From Blastococcus sp. TF02A-35 (GTDB taxonomy: Bacteria > Actinomycetota > Actinomycetes > Mycobacteriales > Geodermatophilaceae): a DNA stretch of 64,000 nucleotides. Position numbers and translations under genes: made by a program. This document shows, one piece after another, positions 58,707 through 64,000 of this stretch. Each line of letters starts with the position of its first letter. Position 1 is the stretch's first letter. The notes under the pieces are model-generated. The model searched no databases. It was not told where the DNA came from and saw only the letters and a program-made list of their open reading frames with translations. The stretch lies in contig NZ_SPQP01000002.1 in NCBI RefSeq assembly GCF_004571075.1, forward strand, positions 62,001 through 126,000, written 5' to 3'.

Positions 58707-61663
58707 GGCTGCACCGGCTCTCGCTCACCGCCTTCGGGCCCTTCGCCGGCACCGCCGAGGTCGACCTCGACGAGGTGGGCCGCGACGGGCTGTTCCTCCT
58801 GTGGGGCCCCACCGGCGCGGGCAAGACCACCCTGCTCGACGCCGTCGTCTTCGCCCTCTACGGCCGCGTCCCCGGTGCCCGCGGTGAGGAGAAGCGGCTG
58901 CGCAGCGACCACGCCGGCCCCGACACCCGCACCGAGGTCACCTGCGAGCTGACCCTGGGCGAGGAGCGGCTGCGCGTCGTCCGCCGCCCGGAGCAGCAGC
59001 GGCCCAAGAAGCGGGGCGAGGGCTGGGCCACCGAGCAGGCCAAGCTGGTCGTCTCCCGGCTCACCGACGGCGGCTGGGAGCCGGTGAGCACCCGCATCGA
59101 CGAGGGCTCGGAGCACCTGCGCACCCGGCTCGGGCTCGACGTGCACCAGTTCTGCCAGGTGGTCCTGCTCCCGCAGGGGGACTTCGCCCGCTTCCTGCGG
59201 GCGGAGCCGGAGCACCGGGCCGAGCTGCTGCGCACCCTCTTCGACGTGGACCGGTTCGCCCGGGCCGAGGACTGGCTGGCCGAGGAGCGCGCCCGCGCCC
59301 GGGAGCTGACGGCCGAGCGGCGGGCCCAGCTGAGCACCCTCATGGCCCGGGTCGCCCAGATCGCCGACGTGGACGTGCCGGAGGAGCTCGCGCCCGAGCT
59401 GGTCGGCGCGGCTCCGGTCGCCCGCGTGCTGCCGTGGGTCGACGGGGTGGTCGCGGTGGCCGAGCGCCGGCTGGCCGAGGCCACCGCGCGGGCCGACGCC
59501 GCCGCCGGTCAGGCCGCGGCCGTCGACGCCGAGCTCGCCGCCGCCCGCGCCCTCCAGGAGCGCCACGCCCGGAGGGACCAGGCGACGGCCGAGCTGGCCT
59601 CGCTGGAGCAGCGGGAGGCGTCGCTCGCGCCGCTGCGCGCGGAACGGGACGCCGGACGCCGGGCCGAGCCGCTGCGCGACGTCCTGCTCGCCGCCGGTGC
59701 GGCCGCCCTCGAGGCGGAGCGGGCGGCGGGCGCGCTCGAGCAGGCGCGCGCTGCCTGGGCGCCGGTCTCCGACGGGCGCGAGGCGACGGCGACGGTGGTC
59801 CGGGAGCTGCGCGACCGGGCGGCGGAGTCCCGGGCGCTCCTGCCCGAGATCGCCCGCGTGGCCGGGCTGGAGCGGTCGGTCGTGGCGCTGGACCGGGAGG
59901 TCGAGTCGCTGACCGAGCGCTGCTCCCACGGCGAGGAGGCGCTCGCGGCGCTGCCGGACCGGGTGGCGGCCCAGGAGGAGCTGGTCTCCGCCGCGCGCTC
60001 CGCGGTGGCGGAGCTGCCGGGGGCGCAGGCCGCGCTGGCTGCCGCCGAGGCCGCGCTGGCCGCGTGCCGCGCGGCCGAGCAGCTCGACGACCGGCTGGTG
60101 GCGCTGCGGGACGACGTGCGCAGCCTGCGGGACGCCCGCTCCGACGCCCGCGAGCACTGGCTGGACCTGCGCGGCCGCCGGCTGGACGGCATGGCCGCCG
60201 AGCTCGCCGCCGCCCTCACCGAGGGCGAGGGCTGCCCGGTGTGCGGGTCCGCGGAGCACCCGCGGCCGGCCACGGCGGCGGGGGAGCGGGTCACGGCCGC
60301 GGACGAGGACGCGGCACGGTCCGCGGCCGACGCCGCCGAGGCGGCCCTGACCGCGGGGAGCGCCCGGCTCGACGCCGCCGAGCGGGAGCTGGCCGCGCAC
60401 CGCGCCCGGGCCGGTGACCTGCCGGCTGCCGAGCAGGCGGCACGCGTCGCCGAGCTGCGGGCCGGCGCCCGTGCCGCCGAGGAGCGCGCCGCCGGCCTCG
60501 TCCCGGCGGAGACGGCGCTGCGGCGGCTGGTCGACGAGCGCGAGCACGCCGCCGCCCGGCTCGCCGCCGACCGGGAGGAGCTCCGGGCGCGGCGGGCCGA
60601 GCGGGAGGCGGTGGCCACCGGGCTCGACGAGCTCCGCGACCGCCTGGAGACCGCCCGAGGCACCGACCGCGACCTCGCCGCCCGGGTGGCGAGGCTGTCG
60701 GCCGCCGCGGACGCCTGCGAGGCGGTCACGACCGCGGAGACCGACGAGCTCCGGGCCCGGGTGCGTGCCGACGAGACCCGTCGCGCGGCCGAGGAGCGCG
60801 CCGAGGCGGCCGGGTTCGAGGACCTGCTGGACGCCTCCGGGGCGCTCCTGGAGCCCGGGCGCCTGGCGCGGCTGGACCGGCAGCTCGACGAGCACGACCA
60901 GCGGGTCGCCGTGCTCCGCGCGGTGCTCGCCGACCGCGACCTCGCCGACCTGCCCCCCCGACCCGACGTCGCCGCCCTCGAGGAGCGCTGCGCCGGGACC
61001 ACCCGCGCCCGGGAGGAGGCGGTCGCGCAGCTGGAGCAGGCGCGGCGCTGCACCACCTCGCTGGCCGACCTCGTCGGCCGCATCACCGCCGCGGAGCTGG
61101 AGCTCGCCGAGCTGCGGGACTGGGCCGACCAGGTGACCGGCCTGGCCGACCTCGCCCACGGCCGGGGCGCGAACACCCGCAGGATGCGGCTGCAGTCCTT
61201 CGTCCTGGCCGCCCGCCTGGAGCAGGTGGCCGAGGTGGCCAGCCGCCGGCTGCTGGACATGTCCGGCGGGCGCTACACGTTCCTGCACAGCGACGCCCAG
61301 GGCCGGCACGGCGCCCGGGGCGGCCTGGGGCTGGACGTCTTCGACGAGTACACGGGTGCCCGCCGGCCGACCAAGACCCTGTCGGGCGGGGAGAGCTTCA
61401 TGGCCTCCCTGGCGCTGGCGCTGGGGCTCGCCGACGTCGTCACCGCGGAGACCGGCGGGGTGCGGATCGAGACCCTGTTCGTCGACGAGGGCTTCGGGAC
61501 GCTGGACGCGCAGGCGCTCGACGCCGTCATGACCGTGCTCGACGAGCTGCGCCGCGGCGGCCGCACCGTCGGCGTCATCAGCCACCTGGAGGAGCTGCGC
61601 ACGCGGATCCCCACCCGGCTGGAGGTCATCGCGGGGCGGAACGGCTCGCGCCTCGCCGGCTGA
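58703..61663 (+). CDS. sbcC: Exonuclease SbcCD, subunit C (Rad50 homologue)
   Basis: 986-residue SMC-like ATPase. Walker A GPTGAGKTTLLDAV lies near residue 35, a long Ala/Glu/Arg coiled coil spans about 180-830, the zinc hook is Cys511-P-V-Cys514, and the C-terminal half has TLSGGESFMASLALALGL signature and LFVDEGFGTLD Walker B/D-loop. It is the tether and motor of the SbcCD nuclease. The stop codon borders a LexA-box-like inverted repeat. Confidence 0.96.
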   Translation: MRLHRLSLTAFGPFAGTAEVDLDEVGRDGLFLLWGPTGAGKTTLLDAVVFALYGRVPGARGEEKRLRSDHAGPDTRTEVTCELTLGEERLRVVRRPEQQRPKKRGEGWATEQAKLVVSRLTDGGWEPVSTRIDEGSEHLRTRLGLDVHQFCQVVLLPQGDFARFLRAEPEHRAELLRTLFDVDRFARAEDWLAEERARARELTAERRAQLSTLMARVAQIADVDVPEELAPELVGAAPVARVLPWVDGVVAVAERRLAEATARADAAAGQAAAVDAELAAARALQERHARRDQATAELASLEQREASLAPLRAERDAGRRAEPLRDVLLAAGAAALEAERAAGALEQARAAWAPVSDGREATATVVRELRDRAAESRALLPEIARVAGLERSVVALDREVESLTERCSHGEEALAALPDRVAAQEELVSAARSAVAELPGAQAALAAAEAALAACRAAEQLDDRLVALRDDVRSLRDARSDAREHWLDLRGRRLDGMAAELAAALTEGEGCPVCGSAEHPRPATAAGERVTAADEDAARSAADAAEAALTAGSARLDAAERELAAHRARAGDLPAAEQAARVAELRAGARAAEERAAGLVPAETALRRLVDEREHAAARLAADREELRARRAEREAVATGLDELRDRLETARGTDRDLAARVARLSAAADACEAVTTAETDELRARVRADETRRAAEERAEAAGFEDLLDASGALLEPGRLARLDRQLDEHDQRVAVLRAVLADRDLADLPPRPDVAALEERCAGTTRAREEAVAQLEQARRCTTSLADLVGRITAAELELAELRDWADQVTGLADLAHGRGANTRRMRLQSFVLAARLEQVAEVASRRLLDMSGGRYTFLHSDAQGRHGARGGLGLDVFDEYTGARRPTKTLSGGESFMASLALALGLADVVTAETGGVRIETLFVDEGFGTLDAQALDAVMTVLDELRRGGRTVGVISHLEELRTRIPTRLEVIAGRNGSRLAG

Positions 61664-61677
61664 GAACGCACGTTCTC
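61662..61677. promoter_or_regulatory. LexA/SOS box-like inverted repeat after sbcC
   Basis: GAGAACG-CA-CGTTCTC, a perfect 7-bp inverted repeat that starts inside the sbcC stop codon. Its core GAAC-N4-GTTC fits the Gram-positive/actinobacterial LexA box. It would lie upstream of the methyltransferase gene. Confidence 0.4.
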
Positions 61678-61738
61678 GTAACTCTGGGTATCCAATCCGA
61701 CACGCAGACATGTCGATATGGCGACTTTCCGGCGCTTG

Positions 61739-61781
61739 GTGACCTAACGTTCTGGTCACAGCGCACAGCGTGATCATCACG
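61739..61781 (+). promoter_or_regulatory. Operator-like inverted repeats in the methyltransferase upstream region
   Basis: GTGACC-TAACGTTCT-GGTCAC (61739-61759) encloses a TAACGT -10-like box, and CGTGAT-C-ATCACG follows at 61769-61781. The surrounding 61680-61740 stretch is markedly less GC-rich than the flanks, as in a regulated promoter. Confidence 0.45.
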
Positions 61782-61872
61782 AGTGCGACGCCCACGGGCC
61801 AGGCCGGATCGGCGGGCCCTCGCCCGCCGGTCCCCGCGACCGGCGGCTCGACTCCTGAATCGGAGAAGCACC

Positions 61873-62508
61873 GTGCGCAACGACCACTGGCAGTCCTTCT
61901 ACAGCAGCCCGGCGTCGGACCGGGTGCCCCTCGAGGAGTCGTCGTTCGCACGCTGGGTCACCGACCGGCTGGACGGTCACCCGCCGATGGTGGACGTCGG
62001 CACCGGCACGGCCCGCGACGCGCGCTTCTTCGCGATGAAGACCCACGAGGTCGTCGGCATCGACTACTCCGCCGCCGCGGTCGAGAGCGCCACGCGCCGG
62101 TCCGAGCTCGACGGGTGGGGCGCCCGCTTCCAGGTGGTCGACCTCTCCGACGCGCGGTCCGTCGCAGGCTTCGCCGCCGGCCTGGACTGGAGCCGTGGCT
62201 GGAACCTGTACGCGCGCTTCCTCGTGCACGCCATCACCGACGAGGCCCGCGGCAACCTGTGGACGCTCCTCGCGCAGGTCGTGGAGGCCGGCGGCGAGGG
62301 CTGGCTGGAGTTCCGCACCGACAAGGACGCCGCCGCCGAGAAGGTCTTCGGCGAGCACTACCGGCAGTACCTGCCGGTCGACCAGGTCGCCGAGGAGCTC
62401 GCCGCCCGCGGGCTGCGCGTCGTCGAGCAGATCGAGAGCCAGGGCCTGGCGCCGCACCGCGACGAGGACCCGTGGGTGGCGCGCCTGCGCGTGGGCCGCG
62501 CCGGCTGA
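61873..62508 (+). CDS. Class I SAM-dependent methyltransferase
   Basis: 211-residue Rossmann-fold methyltransferase. MVDVGTGTARDARFFA is motif I, VVGIDYSAAAVESATRRSEL contains the acidic motif II, and WNLYARFLVHAI lies where motif IV is expected. FEFR-type WLEFRTDKDAAAEK follows. Substrate unknown; the size and the FYSS-type N-terminus are like small-molecule methyltransferases. GTG 61873 has GGAGAAG six bases upstream. It has its own regulated-looking promoter region and a strong palindrome behind it. Confidence 0.75.
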   Translation: MRNDHWQSFYSSPASDRVPLEESSFARWVTDRLDGHPPMVDVGTGTARDARFFAMKTHEVVGIDYSAAAVESATRRSELDGWGARFQVVDLSDARSVAGFAAGLDWSRGWNLYARFLVHAITDEARGNLWTLLAQVVEAGGEGWLEFRTDKDAAAEKVFGEHYRQYLPVDQVAEELAARGLRVVEQIESQGLAPHRDEDPWVARLRVGRAG

Positions 62509-62529
62509 GCCGCACCCCGCTCCACACCC

Positions 62530-62579
62530 GGGCCGGACGGCCGCGCGACCGGTGCACCGGTCGCCCGGCCGTCCGGCCC
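62530..62579. terminator. Long 25-bp palindrome between methyltransferase and purK
   Basis: The arms 62530-62554 (starting GGGCCGGACGGCC) and 62555-62579 are complementary except one C-C mismatch, with no loop. Probable strong terminator of the methyltransferase gene; a dispersed palindromic element is possible. Confidence 0.65.
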
Positions 62580-62582
62580 GGC

Positions 62583-62588
62583 TAGCCT
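62583..62588 (+). promoter_or_regulatory. -10 box of purK (leaderless)
   Basis: TAGCCT ends eight bases before GTG 62597; no Shine-Dalgarno. Confidence 0.45.
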
Positions 62589-62596
62589 TCGGCATC

Positions 62597-63802
62597 GTGG
62601 CCGCAGCTCTGGACCCTCGGACGGGACTCCCCGTGGTCGCCATGGTCGGGGGCGGCCAGCTGGCCCGCATGACCCACCAGGCGGCGATCGCCCTCGGACA
62701 GTCGCTGCGGGTGCTCTCCGCCGGCCCGGACGAGTCCGCCGCGCTGGCCGCGGCCGACGTGCGGATCGGGGCCCACGACGACCTCGCGGCGCTCCGCGAC
62801 CTGGCCGACGGCGCGACCGTGGTCACCTTCGACCACGAGCACGTGCCCACCGAGCACCTGCGCGACCTGGTCGCAGCCGGCACCCGAGTGGCCCCGGGGC
62901 CGGAGGCCCTCGTGCACGCGCAGGACAAGCTGGTGCTGCGCCGCGCGCTGGCCGAGGCGGGGGAGCCGCAGCCGGCCTGGGCGGAGGTGCGCTCGGCCGA
63001 GGACGTGAGCGCCTTCGCCGACGCGCACGGCTGGCCGGTGGTCCTCAAGACCCCGCGGGGCGGCTACGACGGCAAGGGCGTCTTCGTCGTCCCCGACACG
63101 GCGGCCGCCGCCGAGCTGGTCGAGCGGCACGGCACCCTGCTGGCCGAGCAGCGGGTGGCCATGGTGCGCGAGCTCTCCGCGCAGGTGGCGCGCTCCCCGT
63201 TCGGGCAGGTCGCCGTGTGGCCGGTGGTCGAGACCGTCCAGCGGGACGGCGTCTGCGCGGAGGTGGTCGCACCGGCCCCCGGCCTCTCCGACGAGCTGGC
63301 CACGGCCGCCCAGGAGCTCGCGGTCCGCATCGCCGACCGGCTGGGCGTCGTCGGGATGCTCGCCGTCGAGCTGTTCCGGACCGCGGACGGCATCCTGGTC
63401 AACGAGCTGGCGATGCGCCCGCACAACAGCGGTCACTGGACCATCGAGGGTGCGGTCACCAGCCAGTTCGAGCAGCACCTGCGTGCCGTCCTGGACTACC
63501 CGCTGGGCTCCACGGCGATGACCGCCCCGGTGGCCGTCATGGCCAACGTCCTGGGCGGGGCCGCCGCCGCGGAGGACTGGGCCGGGCCGGGCCTCGACGA
63601 GCGGATCCACCACCTCATGGCGCACTGGCCCGACGTCAAGCTGCACTGGTACGGCAAGGGGCAGCGCCCCGGCCGGAAGCTCGGCCACGTCACCGCGCTG
63701 GGGAAGGACCCCGCCGCGGTCCGGGCGCGGGCGGTCGCGGCCGCCCGGTACCTGGCCGACGGCGTCGTCGACCCCGCCTTCGCCTTCCCGACCGAGCACT
63801 GA
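62597..63802 (+). CDS. purK: 5-(carboxyamino)imidazole ribonucleotide synthase
   Basis: ATP-grasp enzyme adding bicarbonate to AIR in de novo purine synthesis; 401 residues. [13 protein letters not shown] at the N-terminus, TFDHEHV, the ATP-grasp loop [37 protein letters not shown] and the C-terminal [15 protein letters not shown] are diagnostic. The start GTG 62597 has a leaderless-type TAGCCT box. purE follows after 23 bases with a good Shine-Dalgarno. Confidence 0.96.
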   Translation: MAAALDPRTGLPVVAMVGGGQLARMTHQAAIALGQSLRVLSAGPDESAALAAADVRIGAHDDLAALRDLADGATVVTFDHEHVPTEHLRDLVAAGTRVAPGPEALVHAQDKLVLRRALAEAGEPQPAWAEVRSAEDVSAFADAHGWPVVLKTPRGGYDGKGVFVVPDTAAAAELVERHGTLLAEQRVAMVRELSAQVARSPFGQVAVWPVVETVQRDGVCAEVVAPAPGLSDELATAAQELAVRIADRLGVVGMLAVELFRTADGILVNELAMRPHNSGHWTIEGAVTSQFEQHLRAVLDYPLGSTAMTAPVAVMANVLGGAAAAEDWAGPGLDERIHHLMAHWPDVKLHWYGKGQRPGRKLGHVTALGKDPAAVRARAVAAARYLADGVVDPAFAFPTEH

Positions 63803-63825
63803 GCCCCGAGGACCGGAGGAGCCCC

Positions 63826-64000
63826 GTGACCGAGCAGCGCCGCGACAGCGACGACCCCGTGGTCGGCATCGTCATGGGCAGCGACTCCGACTGGCCGATG
63901 ATGGAGCCCGCCGCCCAGGCGCTCGAGGAGTTCGGCGTCCCGTACGAGGCGCACGTCGTCTCCGCACACCGGACGCCCCGACGGATGCTGGACTACGCCG
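63826..64000 (+). CDS. purE: N5-carboxyaminoimidazole ribonucleotide mutase (partial, runs off window)
   Basis: The first 58 residues of PurE class I, which turns N5-CAIR into [21 protein letters not shown] is the substrate-phosphate loop and [11 protein letters not shown] carries the catalytic His region. GTG 63826 has GGAGGA six bases upstream. Cut by the right window edge. Confidence 0.96.
   Translation, partial: MTEQRRDSDDPVVGIVMGSDSDWPMMEPAAQALEEFGVPYEAHVVSAHRTPRRMLDYA

Noticed and set aside
61739-61759. CRP-type site before the methyltransferase
   Set aside because: The arms read GTGA and TCAC but are 13 bases apart; the CRP/GlxR consensus needs six.
58559-61951. 1130-residue open frame antisense to sbcC
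   Set aside because: Same GC artefact; sbcC on the other strand is complete with all motifs.

Overview
The window is a chromosomal segment of a very GC-rich actinobacterium. Third codon positions are almost all G or C, GTG starts are common, and it carries acyl-CoA carboxylase alpha/beta/epsilon subunits, a decaprenyl-phosphoryl-arabinose (DprP-DprE1-DprE2) gene set and LGFP repeats. A Geodermatophilaceae-like or related Frankiales organism is my best guess, from gene content only. I see no tRNA, rRNA, CRISPR array, insertion sequence or prophage. Coding density is very high and no gene-free stretch exceeds 300 bases.

Layout. 1-6 kb: galE (cut by the left edge), a HisC2/Pat-type aminotransferase, trpS, a 2H phosphoesterase, a YihY/BrkB membrane protein and a D-Ala-D-Ala carboxypeptidase. 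6-16 kb: a BMP-type nucleoside ABC importer (lipoprotein, double ATPase, two permeases) followed by cdd and deoA, then an ABC-2 exporter pair, add and an MgtC/SapB protein. 17-21.6 kb: a DEAD-box helicase with a structured leader, an acidic protein with an internal duplication, and lpd. 21.7-31 kb: deoC with a catalytic ALDH and a half-length non-catalytic ALDH, then upp, a Gfo/Idh/MocA oxidoreductase, a DUF805-like protein, a RibD-C reductase, a phosphosugar mutase, a uronate-dehydrogenase-like SDR and punA. 31-39 kb: YbdK ligase, M20 amidohydrolase, methylmalonyl-CoA mutase mutA-mutB and the chaperone meaB. 39-47 kb: gamma-glutamylcyclotransferase, an LpdA-like flavoprotein, and two large secreted proteases (an M11-like metalloprotease and a subtilase with twelve LGFP units). 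47-64 kb: acyl-CoA carboxylase alpha, an acyltransferase-3 protein, maf, carboxylase epsilon and beta, dprP-dprE1-dprE2, birA, a PH-domain protein, sbcD-sbcC, a methyltransferase, purK and purE (cut by the right edge).

How it works together. The first half is largely a nucleoside uptake and salvage district. Nucleosides are imported, deaminated (cdd, add) and phosphorolysed (deoA, punA); bases are recovered by upp, and sugar phosphates are routed through a mutase and deoC, whose acetaldehyde could be oxidised by the adjacent ALDH. The second half links propionyl-CoA carboxylation (alpha, beta, epsilon, with BirA to biotinylate) to methylmalonyl-CoA mutase with its repair GTPase, and carries cell-envelope functions (Dpr pathway, LGFP protease, acyltransferase, carboxypeptidase).

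Recurring signals. At least ten genes have a TANNNT box 6-8 nt before a GTG or ATG with no Shine-Dalgarno, the signature of leaderless transcription; five more have a near match. Long hairpins close several operons. The items most worth following are the split ALDH16-like pair beside deoC, DprE1 with Ala in place of the benzothiazinone-target Cys, the LGFP subtilase with recent 309/315-bp internal duplications, a LexA-box-like site after sbcC, and the helicase leader.
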